The notes beneath the pieces were generated by a model. That model was not told the origin of the DNA. It did not search any database and worked only from the letters and a program-made list of their open reading frames with translations. From contig JAIEMK010000014.1 of assembly GCA_019752295.1 (NCBI GenBank), forward strand, positions 1-38,076: DNA of 38,076 bases, read 5' to 3'. This document shows positions 24,894 to 34,110 of this stretch, piece by piece (the first letter of the stretch is position 1; each line of letters opens with the position of its first letter). Source of the DNA: Chitinophagaceae bacterium (lineage in GTDB: Bacteria; Bacteroidota; Bacteroidia; Chitinophagales; Chitinophagaceae). The position numbers and the translations under genes were made by a program.

Positions 24894-25550
24894 ATGTCGC
24901 TAGATAAATTTGGTATCGCAAAACGCATCGCACAGGAACTCAAAGATGGCATGTATGTGAATCTGGGAATTGGTATTCCTACACTGGTTGCTAATTTTAT
25001 TCCTTCTACAATCACTGTTATTTTACAAAGCGAAAACGGAATTCTTGGTATGGGGCCCTATCCAACCGAAGCAGAACTGGATGCAGATCTGATCAACGCC
25101 GGAAAAGAAACCGTTACCCTCATTAAAGGGGCAGCACTTTTTGATAGTGCCGAAAGCTTTGGTATGATACGTGCAGGTAAAATAGACCTTACCGTATTAG
25201 GTGCTATGGAAGTTAGCGAAACCGGCGATATTGCTAACTGGAAGATTCCCGGAAAAATGGTGAAGGGTATGGGAGGTGCAATGGATCTGGTTGCCAGTGC
25301 AAAAAATATAATCGTAGCTATGATGCATACAAACCCCAAAGGCGAGAGCAAGCTCCTGCCTAAATGCAGTCTGCCTTTGACAGGCATGGCATGTGTAAAA
25401 AAAATTGTTACCGAACTGGCCGTACTTGAAATAGGCAGGGAAGGTTTTATTTTATTGGAACGAGCCCCCGGTATTTCCGTTGAAGAAATAGTACAAAAAA
25501 CGGCGGGTAAATTAATAGTTCCCCATCATGTTCCTGAAATGCAATTATAG
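24894..25550 (+). CDS. scoB: CoA-transferase subunit B (3-oxoacid type)
   Basis: The 218-residue beta subunit contains the motif [14 protein letters not shown]. Glu47 in SENG is the catalytic glutamate that forms the glutamyl-CoA intermediate. The [13 protein letters not shown] block before it and [18 protein letters not shown] towards the C terminus are also typical. Length matches the B. subtilis ScoB range. It forms a heteromer with the product of the preceding gene. Confidence 0.9.
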   Translation: MSLDKFGIAKRIAQELKDGMYVNLGIGIPTLVANFIPSTITVILQSENGILGMGPYPTEAELDADLINAGKETVTLIKGAALFDSAESFGMIRAGKIDLTVLGAMEVSETGDIANWKIPGKMVKGMGGAMDLVASAKNIIVAMMHTNPKGESKLLPKCSLPLTGMACVKKIVTELAVLEIGREGFILLERAPGISVEEIVQKTAGKLIVPHHVPEMQL

Positions 25551-25654
25551 CAGCGTTAAAACTTGACCCCTAAAAATTGTTTCTTAATTAGTAAATCAGA
25601 AACCACTGATCTCTTGACCCGATATCGTATTTTGCAATTCTTAAAAAAAAATAT

Positions 25655-26122
25655 ATGAGCATTCAAGTTGGCGAAAAAGCCCCCGTTATTTCATTATTCG
25701 ACACAGAAAAAAATCCGGTTGCCCTAGGAAGCAACGGAAAAAATACTGTGATCTTATTTTTTCCTCTGGCATTTACTGGTGTTTGTACTGCAGAGCTTTG
25801 CAATATCAGAGACAATATTAGCCTTTACAATAATACCAATGCACAAGTATTTGGTGTATCTGTTGACTCTCTTTTTGTGTTAGGCAAATTCAAAGAAGAG
25901 CAGAAACTGAACTTCCCCCTCTTAAGCGATTTTAATAAAGAAGCATCAAAAGCTTTTGGCGTATTATACGACACTTTCCCTGCTTTTGGAATGCAGGGTG
26001 TAAGTAAAAGATCGGCTTTTGTGCTAGACAAAGAAGGTGTCGTTAGGTATGCAGAAGTTTGCCCTACTCCCGGCGACCAGCCTAGTTATACCGCTATTCA
26101 GGAATGCCTGGCTAGTTTATAA
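25655..26122 (+). CDS. Peroxiredoxin (AhpC/TSA family, BCP/AhpE-like)
   Basis: The 155-residue thioredoxin-fold protein has the peroxidatic Cys44 in PLAFTGVCT and a second Cys49 five residues later. That CxxxxC arrangement is known as the resolving pair in atypical two-Cys BCP enzymes. It reduces hydrogen peroxide or organic peroxides in the cytosol. It stands alone, with a 104-base upstream region lacking a clear promoter box and a strong terminator after it. Confidence 0.88.
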   Translation: MSIQVGEKAPVISLFDTEKNPVALGSNGKNTVILFFPLAFTGVCTAELCNIRDNISLYNNTNAQVFGVSVDSLFVLGKFKEEQKLNFPLLSDFNKEASKAFGVLYDTFPAFGMQGVSKRSAFVLDKEGVVRYAEVCPTPGDQPSYTAIQECLASL

Positions 26123-26143
26123 AAGTTTTTAAATTTTAACATT

Positions 26144-26178
26144 CCGGCCATAACATTTCTTGTTGTGGCCGGCTCTTT
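26144..26178 (+). terminator. Terminator after the peroxiredoxin gene
   Basis: CCGGCCATAACA (26144-26155) pairs with TGTTGTGGCCGG (26161-26172), 12 pairs with one G-U, across a TTTCT loop. CTCTTTAT follows. The T tail is short and interrupted but the stem is very strong. Confidence 0.75.
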
Positions 26179-26247
26179 ATAATAGAATTGGCAGTTTTCC
26201 TTGCCTTTTCGGATAATATTTTCTAATTTGAGCTGGCAATTGGGCTT

Positions 26248-26592
26248 ATGAAGTATTTATACACGCTAATCTTGTTGACTTTTATGACTGTTGGTAGCAG
26301 CTTTGTTACCGAACACGAAGTGGTGGGCAATATCGTGAATACCAAGATTATTCGTGTGTATCCCAACCCTGCAACTTCTTATATCATCTTTGAATTCGAC
26401 AAGTCGGTAGACCGCAATTATTCTCTGCAGATCTATGCTTTCTTCGGTAAAAAAATGACCGAAATGCGTATCAACGAAAGCAAAATCAATATCACTTTGG
26501 ATGATAGTTATATGCGCGGATTGTATATCTATCAATTACTCGACCAGAGCGGTAAGATCGTTGAGTCGGGCAAGTTTCAGGTGAATAAATAA
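26248..26592 (+). CDS. Mini-protein made of a signal peptide and a type IX sorting domain
   Basis: The 114-residue product has a signal peptide (about 1-18). After a short linker, nearly the whole mature chain matches the type A C-terminal sorting domain used by the type IX secretion system: VYPNPATS at 37-44, YSLQIYAFFGKKM, MRGLYIYQLLDQ, and SGKIVESGKFQVNK at the end. Normally this domain sits behind a large cargo, and here there is none. It could be a cargo-less decoy, a partner for the secretion machinery, or the remnant of a longer protein. A weak TTG / TAATTTG pair (26201 and 26224) may be its promoter. Confidence 0.75.
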   Translation: MKYLYTLILLTFMTVGSSFVTEHEVVGNIVNTKIIRVYPNPATSYIIFEFDKSVDRNYSLQIYAFFGKKMTEMRINESKINITLDDSYMRGLYIYQLLDQSGKIVESGKFQVNK

Positions 26593-26596
26593 TTTT

Positions 26597-27772
26597 TTAT
26601 CTGTCACAAACTTCCACAATCAGAAACTTCAGATAGTTCGTATTTTCCATACCCCGGATAATGGGATGGTCGCTCGATTGCGCCTGAAAAACAACCTGCC
26701 GGATACGCTTTTTTGCATCTTTTGCAGCTTGGTCGATACTGGATAAAAACATTTCGGGATTTACCAGATTTGTGCAACTTGATGTTACCAGAAAGCCTCC
26801 GTTTCTGAGTAGTTTCATACCTCTCAGATTAATTTCTTTATACCCTGTTAACGCCTTATCAATACTTTCTCTGCTCTTGGTAAATGCAGGTGGGTCTAAC
26901 ATCACCACGTCGAACTTTTTGCCCTCCTTACTCCACAGTTTTAATACGTCGAAAGCATTCATTGCTTCGAATTTGCAAATGCTATCTAATCCGTTCAAAG
27001 CTGCATTCTTATTGGCTTGTGCAACGGCCTGCTCCGAAATATCTAATCCTAAAACGCTTTTAGCGCCATAATATGCTGCATGAATTTCGAAGGTTCCGGT
27101 ATATGTAAATGCACCCAATACATCGGCTCCTTTTACGATATTCCGAATGGCCCTACGGTTATCTTGCTGATCTAAAAAGTATCCAGTTTTCTGTCCGTTT
27201 TCGATATCCACTAAAAATTTTAAACCATTCTCCACAATTTGAATTTGAGTATCGAATGGGGCGGTTAAAAAGCCTTTCTCCTGCGGTAAACCCTCTAATC
27301 CGCGCACTGGCACATCGTTGCGTTCATAAATGCCTTTGGGCGAAAAAATGGTCTGCAAACTGTTTACAATCGCATCTTTCCAACGGTCAATTCCCAAAGA
27401 GAGGGTTTGTATCACAAAATAGTCGTTGAACTTATCAATTATCAGCGCCGGCAATTCGTCTGCTTCGCCAAATACCAGACGGCAGTTTTCGGTATAGCCC
27501 AATTTCTGGCGATACTGCCAGGCTTTTAAAATCCTATTATAAAAAAAACTTTCGTCGATGCTTTCTTGTTTGCGGGTTAACAAGCGCACCAGAATCTGAG
27601 ATTGCGGGTTGACATAACCCCTTCCTGCCCATTTTTCGGCGCTATAATACACATCTACGATATCGCCGGCAACAACATCGCCATCAATTCTTTCTACTTC
27701 ATTTCCATATACCCAAGGATGCCCGTTGGCAATACGGGGTGCGATCTTTTTGCGAAGAAATACTTTTGTCAT
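26597..27772 (-). CDS. rlmI: RlmI-like 23S rRNA cytosine methyltransferase
   Basis: The 391-residue protein has an N-terminal PUA domain (GHPWVYGNEVERIDGDVVAGDIVDVY) and a C-terminal SAM-dependent methyltransferase. The latter carries GQKTGYFLDQQDNR (193-206), the VLGAFTYTGTFEIHAA SAM loop, DPPAF (293-297) and the TSSCT catalytic cysteine (Cys333). This is the RlmI/RlmK-like family that makes m5C in 23S rRNA; the exact target base is inferred. I chose the ATG ending at 27772 (MTKVFLRKKIAPRI). It converges on the sorting-domain gene with a four-base gap. Confidence 0.87.
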   Translation of the reverse strand: MTKVFLRKKIAPRIANGHPWVYGNEVERIDGDVVAGDIVDVYYSAEKWAGRGYVNPQSQILVRLLTRKQESIDESFFYNRILKAWQYRQKLGYTENCRLVFGEADELPALIIDKFNDYFVIQTLSLGIDRWKDAIVNSLQTIFSPKGIYERNDVPVRGLEGLPQEKGFLTAPFDTQIQIVENGLKFLVDIENGQKTGYFLDQQDNRRAIRNIVKGADVLGAFTYTGTFEIHAAYYGAKSVLGLDISEQAVAQANKNAALNGLDSICKFEAMNAFDVLKLWSKEGKKFDVVMLDPPAFTKSRESIDKALTGYKEINLRGMKLLRNGGFLVTSSCTNLVNPEMFLSSIDQAAKDAKKRIRQVVFQAQSSDHPIIRGMENTNYLKFLIVEVCDR

Positions 27773-27956
27773 CCGGCAAATATAAGCCAATGCAGTCAGG
27801 CCGGTTCCGCCACGCCACTGATTCAGGTAAATAACAGCCTGTCAATTTAAGCGCAGATGCGTCAGAATCAGTCGGATATCTGTATTTCCCTGTCATTTTT
27901 TCCCTTTCCTTTGCATCGGCAAAATTTTTGACAAAGAATTGCACAACGTTATTTTT

Positions 27957-28520
27957 ATGAACCAAGCCGAAAATGAGATGCAGCAGCAAGCAGAAGACAA
28001 TCAAATGGATATCAATACTGACGAAAATGCAGCCGGAACTTCAAAACTGAGTGAGCCGGTAGCGGAAGAAAACGAACTGGAAAAGAGTAAACTCGAATTG
28101 CAGGAACAAAAAGATAAATATTTGCGCCTCATGGCCGAGTTCGATAATTTCCGCAGAAGAACAGCCAAAGAACGTCTCGACCTGATTCAAACCGCAGGAA
28201 AAGATGTAGTGGTTTCTTTATTGGATGTATTGGACGATTGCGATCGGGCAGAAAAGCAATTAAACTCAAACGCTGATATTGCTACCCAAAAAGAAGGGGT
28301 AATGTTGGTGTTTAATAAAATTCGCTCTACCCTTCAAAGCAAGGGCGTAAAAGCGATGGAAAGCATCCATACTGAATTTGACACAGAAAAGCACGAAGCT
28401 ATTACCGAGATTCCGGCACCTACCCCCGAATTAAAAGGTAAAATTCTGGATGAAGTAACCAAGGGATATTACCTGAACGATAAACTAATCCGTTTTGCCA
28501 AAGTGGTGGTCGGTAACTAA
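27957..28520 (+). CDS. grpE: GrpE nucleotide exchange factor
   Basis: The 187-residue protein has an acidic, Gln/Glu-rich N-terminal part, a long coiled coil (ELEKSKLELQEQKDKYLRLMAEFDNFRRRTAKER) and the C-terminal beta domain ending LDEVTKGYYLNDKLIRFAKVVV, the GrpE signature. GrpE releases ADP from DnaK. I use the ATG at 27957. A TTCCTTTG at 27906-27913 is close to a Bacteroidetes -7 box. dnaJ follows after 15 bases; dnaK is not in the window. Confidence 0.93.
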   Translation: MNQAENEMQQQAEDNQMDINTDENAAGTSKLSEPVAEENELEKSKLELQEQKDKYLRLMAEFDNFRRRTAKERLDLIQTAGKDVVVSLLDVLDDCDRAEKQLNSNADIATQKEGVMLVFNKIRSTLQSKGVKAMESIHTEFDTEKHEAITEIPAPTPELKGKILDEVTKGYYLNDKLIRFAKVVVGN

Positions 28521-28535
28521 TAGCATATACAAAAT

Positions 28536-29699
28536 ATGAAAAGAGATTTTTACGAAATACTGGGTGTTAGCAAGGGTGCTACTGCCGATGAGATCAAAAA
28601 AGCTTATCGTAAAGTGGCTATGCAATACCACCCGGATCGGAATCCCGGAGATAAAGAAGCCGAAGAGAAATTCAAAGAAGCTGCTAACGCATACGAAATT
28701 TTGAGCGATGCGGATAAGAAAGCCAAGTACGACCGCTATGGCCATGCTGCTTTTGGTCCGGGTACCAACGGCGGAAACGGATTTGGCGGTGGAATGAATA
28801 CGGAAGATATTTTTAGTCAGTTCGGCGATATTTTCGGAGACGATATGTTCGGTAATTTCTTTGGCGGAGGAAGTCGCTCCAGATCGGGTGGTGGAAGGGC
28901 CCGCGGACAGAGAGGCAGTAACCTGCGCATCAAACTCAAGCTCAACTTCGAGGAGATGGCGAAGGGAGTTACCAAAAATGTAAAAGTTAAAAAGCACGTA
29001 ATCTGTACTACTTGTACGGGTAGCGGAGCAAAAGATAAAGGAAGCGTACAAACCTGTACCACTTGTAACGGAAGCGGTCAGGTAAGAAGGGTATCCAATA
29101 CCTTTCTTGGCCAAATGCAAACCGTAACCACCTGTCCTACTTGTAATGGTGAGGGCACAACCGTTACTGCAAAATGTACGAGTTGTAAAGGCGAGGGTAG
29201 AGTTTATGGCGAAGAAACAATCAGTATCGAAATACCTGCAGGAGTACATGAGGGAATGCAGTTGAGCATGAATGGAAAAGGAAATGCGGGCGAACGCGGT
29301 GGAGCCAATGGCGATTTGATTATTCAAATTGAAGAAGAAGCGCATGCAGAATTACAACGCGACGGTTTGAATGTGGCATACGATCTGCACATATCATTCC
29401 CTGATGCGGCATTTGGAACACAGGTAGAAGTACCAACCATCGATGGTCGCGCGAAAATTAAAATACCTCCGGGAACACAGAGTGGAAAGATCTTCCGATT
29501 AAAGGGCAAGGGCTTTCCTGAAGTTCAGGGATATAGTAGAGGCGACCAGTTGATTCATGTAAATGTGTGGACACCACAACACCTTTCTGCAGAAGAAAAA
29601 GCGGTTTTGGAAAAATTAAATAGTAGCGAAAATTTTAAACCCAATCCTAATAAAAGCGATAAGAGCTTTTTCGAAAGGGTGAGAGAAGCATTTAGTTAA
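28536..29699 (+). CDS. dnaJ: Chaperone DnaJ
   Basis: The 387-residue type I DnaJ has the J domain with HPD at 32-34, a Gly/Phe-rich linker (about 72-115), and the zinc domain at 157-223 with four CxxCxGxG repeats ([32 protein letters not shown]). The substrate-binding C-terminal domains follow. It delivers substrates to DnaK and triggers ATP hydrolysis. It is transcribed with grpE and converges on hpt with only a five-base gap; no terminator hairpin is visible there. Confidence 0.96.
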   Translation: MKRDFYEILGVSKGATADEIKKAYRKVAMQYHPDRNPGDKEAEEKFKEAANAYEILSDADKKAKYDRYGHAAFGPGTNGGNGFGGGMNTEDIFSQFGDIFGDDMFGNFFGGGSRSRSGGGRARGQRGSNLRIKLKLNFEEMAKGVTKNVKVKKHVICTTCTGSGAKDKGSVQTCTTCNGSGQVRRVSNTFLGQMQTVTTCPTCNGEGTTVTAKCTSCKGEGRVYGEETISIEIPAGVHEGMQLSMNGKGNAGERGGANGDLIIQIEEEAHAELQRDGLNVAYDLHISFPDAAFGTQVEVPTIDGRAKIKIPPGTQSGKIFRLKGKGFPEVQGYSRGDQLIHVNVWTPQHLSAEEKAVLEKLNSSENFKPNPNKSDKSFFERVREAFS

Positions 29700-29704
29700 A
29701 TATT

Positions 29705-30244
29705 TTATTCCTCCACCAGTTGATAAATCTCTTTGATATTTCTGCCATACCCATCGTAGTCTAGTCCATAGCCCAAAACAAATTTATTGGGAATCGAAAA
29801 ACAACAATAATCAATTGGCACTGTAAACTGCGTGGCCTCGGGCTTGTGTAACAGAATTGCAACTTTTAAGGATGCGGGTTGCTGATTGTATAACTGTGGT
29901 AAAAATTCACTCATCGTTTTTCCCGTGTCGATAATGTCTTCAAGTATTACAACATGTCTTCTGCTGATATCGGTATCCAATCCAATCGCTGTAATTACCT
30001 GCCCTGTTGATTTTGTTCCCTTGTACGAAGCCAGTTTAATAAAACAGATTTCTGCCTCGATACTTAGGTATTTGAACAGGTCGGCGGCAAACATAAAAGA
30101 CCCATTGAGTATAGCAATGAACAAAGGTTTTTTATCGGCATAGTCTTTATCCAGTTCCAATGCCAGCTCTTTTACTTTTTCCTGAATCAGTGCTTCGGGT
30201 AAATAGGGTTCAAAAGATTTGTTGTGCAGGTGAATGATTGACAT
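29705..30244 (-). CDS. hpt: Hypoxanthine phosphoribosyltransferase
   Basis: The 179-residue enzyme has the PRPP-binding motif VVILEDIIDTGKT at 98-110, the LNGSFMFAADLF block and the SYKGTKSTG flexible loop. It salvages hypoxanthine and guanine to IMP and GMP in the cytosol. It is the last gene in a minus-strand run, 33 bases after the glucosaminidase gene. Confidence 0.92.
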   Translation of the reverse strand: MSIIHLHNKSFEPYLPEALIQEKVKELALELDKDYADKKPLFIAILNGSFMFAADLFKYLSIEAEICFIKLASYKGTKSTGQVITAIGLDTDISRRHVVILEDIIDTGKTMSEFLPQLYNQQPASLKVAILLHKPEATQFTVPIDYCCFSIPNKFVLGYGLDYDGYGRNIKEIYQLVEE

Positions 30245-30277
30245 ACGATTTATTTAGAACGATAATAGTGGGTTATC

Positions 30278-31381
30278 TTATTTAATTGCTTTTGCCGAAG
30301 CACTTGTGTTACCGGTAATTGTTCTCAAATAAATCTTATCGCCCTCATGCAGTTTCGCATCTTTCTTAAGCTTATTATATTCCAATAAACTTTCCAAACG
30401 AACACCTTCGGTTTGACTGATATCGGGTAAAGTTTCATCTGCTTTTACAATATGTAAATCTGTTGCTCCCTTCTTTAATTTCTTTTCTAAAAAAATCAAC
30501 TGATCGTTATTCAGAATATCCATTTCATTCAGTTCGTTGAAATCGAAAAGTTTGCTCAATGCAATATTGTATTCGTTTGCAATACTCAGTAACGAAGTGC
30601 CTGCTTCGGCATAAATTACTTTTGTATGATTGATCGTGAATGGAGTTTTGGGGTAGCTGCTTATTTTTTTATTTTCTGTTACAGCAACTGCCTGTTTTTT
30701 TTCTACAGCATCTGCTTCGGCTTTTTCTTCTGGTTCTGTTGCTGCGATATACGACTTTGGAGCAATCGATTCGGGATTAACTGCAACGGTTGCTTCAATA
30801 TCGTTTAGATTAATGATCCTTTGTTTTTTTGTGTTTTTAGCAACAGTAGAATTGGTGTTTGAATTGGTGATTTTCCCCAGTGCCATCAAACTGTATTGAT
30901 GCAATTGATAGTCGTTGATGAGTTTCAATAATTTTTGCGGATAATCTTTTTCGGTAGCGTAGCCTGCTTTCTTTAAACCATAGGCCCAGCCTGTATCGTC
31001 AGCCGGATCGAGTTTAAATAAAAAAGCATACCAGTCGCGCGTCATTAAAAAATTGGAGTGGTCTTTATAAGAATCTTCTGCTGTTGGATACACCCTGAAA
31101 CATTCTTTTTTGGTATCATCATCGTGATAAGTTTTAGCGCCAGTCCATTCGGTTTTGCATTTGATGCCAAAATGATTATTCGAAGTTTTAACCAGATCAC
31201 TTTCGCCATATTGCGACTCAAGTATGCCCTGTGCTAAAGTAATTGAAGCCGGAACGCCGGTTCTTTGCATTTCCTCTATTGCAAGATCTTTATAAGTGCT
31301 GACATAATTTTCAGCCTTTTCTCTTTGCGCATGTAATATTGATGAAACCATCAATGCCAATAAAAATAATAATCTCTTCAT
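30278..31381 (-). CDS. Exported glucosaminidase (GH73-like) with LysM repeats
   Basis: The 367-residue protein has a signal peptide, then a glucosaminidase domain (about 25-165) with the likely catalytic Glu55 in LAQGILESQYGESDL, followed by NNHFGIKC and YGLKKAGYAT. After a variable linker, two LysM-like modules lie at about 248-300 and 305-353. It probably cleaves peptidoglycan glycan strands in the periplasm, for growth or division. Its start overlaps the O-methyltransferase stop by four bases. Confidence 0.88.
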   Translation of the reverse strand: MKRLLFLLALMVSSILHAQREKAENYVSTYKDLAIEEMQRTGVPASITLAQGILESQYGESDLVKTSNNHFGIKCKTEWTGAKTYHDDDTKKECFRVYPTAEDSYKDHSNFLMTRDWYAFLFKLDPADDTGWAYGLKKAGYATEKDYPQKLLKLINDYQLHQYSLMALGKITNSNTNSTVAKNTKKQRIINLNDIEATVAVNPESIAPKSYIAATEPEEKAEADAVEKKQAVAVTENKKISSYPKTPFTINHTKVIYAEAGTSLLSIANEYNIALSKLFDFNELNEMDILNNDQLIFLEKKLKKGATDLHIVKADETLPDISQTEGVRLESLLEYNKLKKDAKLHEGDKIYLRTITGNTSASAKAIK

Positions 31382-32022
31382 TCCATCTTTTTTTTGATCA
31401 GGAGTAATCCGTCACGTACCGTTATTAACACTTGTTCTGTTCGCTCATCCAAACGCACATGTTCATTAAATGCGGCAATAGCTTTTGCGTTTTTGCCCGA
31501 TATTGGATCTTCTAAAACCTGGCCGTGAAATAGCACATTATCTGCAATAATCATTCCTTTTTTGCTCAATTGCGGAACCACCAGTTCGTAATAATCGATA
31601 TAGCCGGTTTTATCGGCATCAATAAAAACGAGATCCCATTCAGTTGCCAGGGTGGGGATTATTTCCTTGGCGTTGCCAATATGCAAATGTATTTGCTTAT
31701 TCTTTTTTGATTTGCTAAAATTTAATAAGGCAGTGTTAGCATCCTCTACCCTCAGCTCAATAGTATGTAAAGAGCCTGTTTCGGACAAGCCTTCTGCCAA
31801 ACATAGGGCGCTATATCCTGTAAACGTTCCGATTTCCAAAATATTTTCAGGCTTGACCAGCGAACTGAGAAAAGTTAGCAGTTTGCCTTGTACGGGGCCA
31901 CTAAGCATATGGGCATGAGGATGCTGTTCCCGGGTTTCGCGCTGTATTTGCTGTAATAAGGCATCATCGGGCGATGTAAACTGTTCTGCGTAAGCTTCTG
32001 CTAATGGATGCACCAATTCCAT
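31378..32022 (-). CDS. Class I SAM-dependent O-methyltransferase
   Basis: The 214-residue protein matches the catechol O-methyltransferase-like family (O-methyltransferase family 3): the SAM loop ILEIGTFTGYSALCLAEGL, the acidic HTIELRVEDANTAL strand end, and LVFIDADKTGYIDYYE with the metal-binding aspartate, then IIADNVLFHGQVL. Substrates in bacteria range from catechols to tRNA uridine (TrmR), so the target is open. It is coupled to the downstream glucosaminidase by a four-base overlap. Confidence 0.85.
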   Translation of the reverse strand: MELVHPLAEAYAEQFTSPDDALLQQIQRETREQHPHAHMLSGPVQGKLLTFLSSLVKPENILEIGTFTGYSALCLAEGLSETGSLHTIELRVEDANTALLNFSKSKKNKQIHLHIGNAKEIIPTLATEWDLVFIDADKTGYIDYYELVVPQLSKKGMIIADNVLFHGQVLEDPISGKNAKAIAAFNEHVRLDERTEQVLITVRDGLLLIKKKME

Positions 32023-32036
32023 CGGGCGAAATTAAT

Positions 32037-33491
32037 CTATTCCACGGCTTTTTCGGGGCTGGAGATGAGGAAAAGTCCTAAAAAGGTAATCAACCCATTA
32101 ATGATCAGTAATTCGGGCCCGAATTTAAAAGTTCCGAAGAGTTGCTCCTGAAAAAAGTCGATCACAAAACAGAACAATGGGGCACTCAAACAAACAAAGG
32201 GAACAAGCTTATCGTTTACCTGTCTTTTCAAAAGAATTCCAAACGAAAATAATCCCAGTATGGGTCCGTAAGTATAGCTGGCTACTTTTAATATTACGTT
32301 GATCATGCTGGCGCTATTCACTACTTTAAAAATCAAAACAAATACAAGAAATATCGCAGCAAAAGATAAGTGTACCCTTTGGCGGATCTTTTTCTTTCTG
32401 GCGTCGGTAAGATTGGTATTGCGTTGAATGCCCAGAATATCAATACAAAATGTAGAAGTGAGTGCGGTGATAGCACCGTCGGCACTAGGAAATAATGCAG
32501 AGATAAGTGCAATGATGAATATTACAGAAACGAATGGTGGCATATGTTTCAGCGCAATGGCAGGAAATAATTTATCGCCAGCTTCTGTTACACCCTGTTG
32601 CCCTGCATACAAGTATAATAAACCACCGAGGTAAAGAAATAATAATATGGATAGTGATAAAACTACCGACATGGAGATCACATTTTTTTGCGAATCTTTG
32701 AGTGTCTTAACCGAAATATTTTTTTGCATCATCTCCTGATCCATGCCCGTCATGGTAACTGTAATGAATGCACCTGCAAGAATTTGTTTAACAAAATAGA
32801 GTTTACTATTGGGGTCGAAGAAAAAAATATTGGAATATCCTTTGGCCGACATGGCTTCGATACTTCCCCCAAAACCCATATGCAGGTTGTTTAAAATATA
32901 CACCACACAAATCACAAGGCCCATCAGCATACAAGTGGTTTGAAGTGTGTCGGTCCAAACAATTGTCTTAACACCCCCTTCAAATGTATAGAGCAGAATC
33001 ATCGATAAAATAATTAGTGTGGTAGCCCAGAATGGCACGCCAAAGCTATTTAGGATGGCATCCTGCAAAATATTTACAACAAGGTAGAGTCTTGCCGTAG
33101 CCCCAAGAATACGCGATAAAATAAAGAAAGATGCACCGGTTTTATAAGATTTAAAGCCCAGGCGGTTCATCAGATAATTATAGATCGAAGTAAGGTTTAA
33201 ACGATAGTATAGGGGAAGTAAAACATAGGCGATGGTAATATATCCGATAATATACCCAATGGTTACCTGAAAATAGGCAAAGCCCTCTTTGGCCACATTA
33301 CCGGGTACGCTAACAAATGTTACCCCGCTCAACGATGTGCCCACCATACCAAAGGCCACCAACATCCAATTACTGCTTTTGTTTCCGATGAAGAAGGATT
33401 CGTTTGTACTATTTCTGCCGGTAAACCAAGCAACTCCTAATAAGATTAAAAAATAAACGATCACAAAGGAAAAAAGCAGCAGAGGCGACAT
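32037..33491 (-). CDS. Sodium:solute symporter (SSS family)
   Basis: The 484-residue integral membrane protein has about 13 hydrophobic segments and SSS features: GRNSTNESFFIGNKSSNWMLVAFGMVGTSLSGVTFVSVPG near the start and AFITVTMTGMDQEMMQKN in the middle, with SADGAITALTSTFCIDIL later. The substrate cannot be told from the sequence; family members carry sugars, amino acids, sialic acid or vitamins. It is the first gene of the minus-strand run. Confidence 0.88.
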   Translation of the reverse strand: MSPLLLFSFVIVYFLILLGVAWFTGRNSTNESFFIGNKSSNWMLVAFGMVGTSLSGVTFVSVPGNVAKEGFAYFQVTIGYIIGYITIAYVLLPLYYRLNLTSIYNYLMNRLGFKSYKTGASFFILSRILGATARLYLVVNILQDAILNSFGVPFWATTLIILSMILLYTFEGGVKTIVWTDTLQTTCMLMGLVICVVYILNNLHMGFGGSIEAMSAKGYSNIFFFDPNSKLYFVKQILAGAFITVTMTGMDQEMMQKNISVKTLKDSQKNVISMSVVLSLSILLFLYLGGLLYLYAGQQGVTEAGDKLFPAIALKHMPPFVSVIFIIALISALFPSADGAITALTSTFCIDILGIQRNTNLTDARKKKIRQRVHLSFAAIFLVFVLIFKVVNSASMINVILKVASYTYGPILGLFSFGILLKRQVNDKLVPFVCLSAPLFCFVIDFFQEQLFGTFKFGPELLIINGLITFLGLFLISSPEKAVE

Positions 33492-33570
33492 ATTACTTGT
33501 TTATTATGAATAAAGAAATTGAAAACTAGTAAAAATAATTCAGCTAATTTTCCGCTGTAAAAATAGGGTT

Positions 33571-34110
33571 ATGCATCAGAAAAGTTTTGCTGTTTTTTGC
33601 GGATCAAAATCGGGAGCCGATCCCATATACATCCAACACGGAATTGAGCTCGGTAGGTTAATGGCTGAAAATAAAATTAGCTTGGTGTATGGTGGTGGTA
33701 ATAAGGGAATGATGGCGGCAGTAGCAAACGAAGTAATGGGTGGTGGAGGTCATGTAATTGGTGTAATCCCCGAAATCTTATTGGAGTGGGAATCAGAACA
33801 CAAGGGCATTACCGATCTGCGTGTGGTAAAAAATATGCACGTTCGAAAAAAAATGATGTACGAGTTATGCGATGTGGCAATTGTGCTTCCGGGTGGTAAT
33901 GGAACTTTGGACGAAATGTTTGAAATGCTTACATGGAATACGCTCAACATCCATAATAAAAAAATTGTGCTGCTTAACTCAAACGGATTTTATAATCATT
34001 TAATCAGCCATATACAAACCATGTTTGATCAGGGATTTTTGTATGAAGACTGGCGTGAGCGTTTGATTGTATGCAATGAGCCTGCAGAAATTATTTCCTA
34101 CTTGGCCTGA
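33571..34110 (+). CDS. LOG family protein (cytokinin riboside monophosphate phosphoribohydrolase-like)
   Basis: The 179-residue protein shows the lysine-decarboxylase-like/LOG pattern: a Rossmann segment with VYGGGNKGMM (residues 39-48) and PGGNGTLDE at 107-115. In plants and some bacteria this family hydrolyses nucleoside 5'-monophosphates to a base and ribose 5-phosphate; in most bacteria the physiological substrate is unclear. Its last 20 bases overlap the end of the next, convergent gene. Confidence 0.9.
   Translation: MHQKSFAVFCGSKSGADPIYIQHGIELGRLMAENKISLVYGGGNKGMMAAVANEVMGGGGHVIGVIPEILLEWESEHKGITDLRVVKNMHVRKKMMYELCDVAIVLPGGNGTLDEMFEMLTWNTLNIHNKKIVLLNSNGFYNHLISHIQTMFDQGFLYEDWRERLIVCNEPAEIISYLA

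Noticed and set aside
25611..25634. TTGACC ... TATTTTG as a promoter for the peroxiredoxin gene
   Set aside because: Spacing is about 11 bases and the box misses the TAnnTTTG consensus.
28485..29345. Long reading frame (286 codons) opposite grpE end and dnaJ
   Set aside because: It is antisense to the strongly supported dnaJ zinc-finger region and shows no family features.
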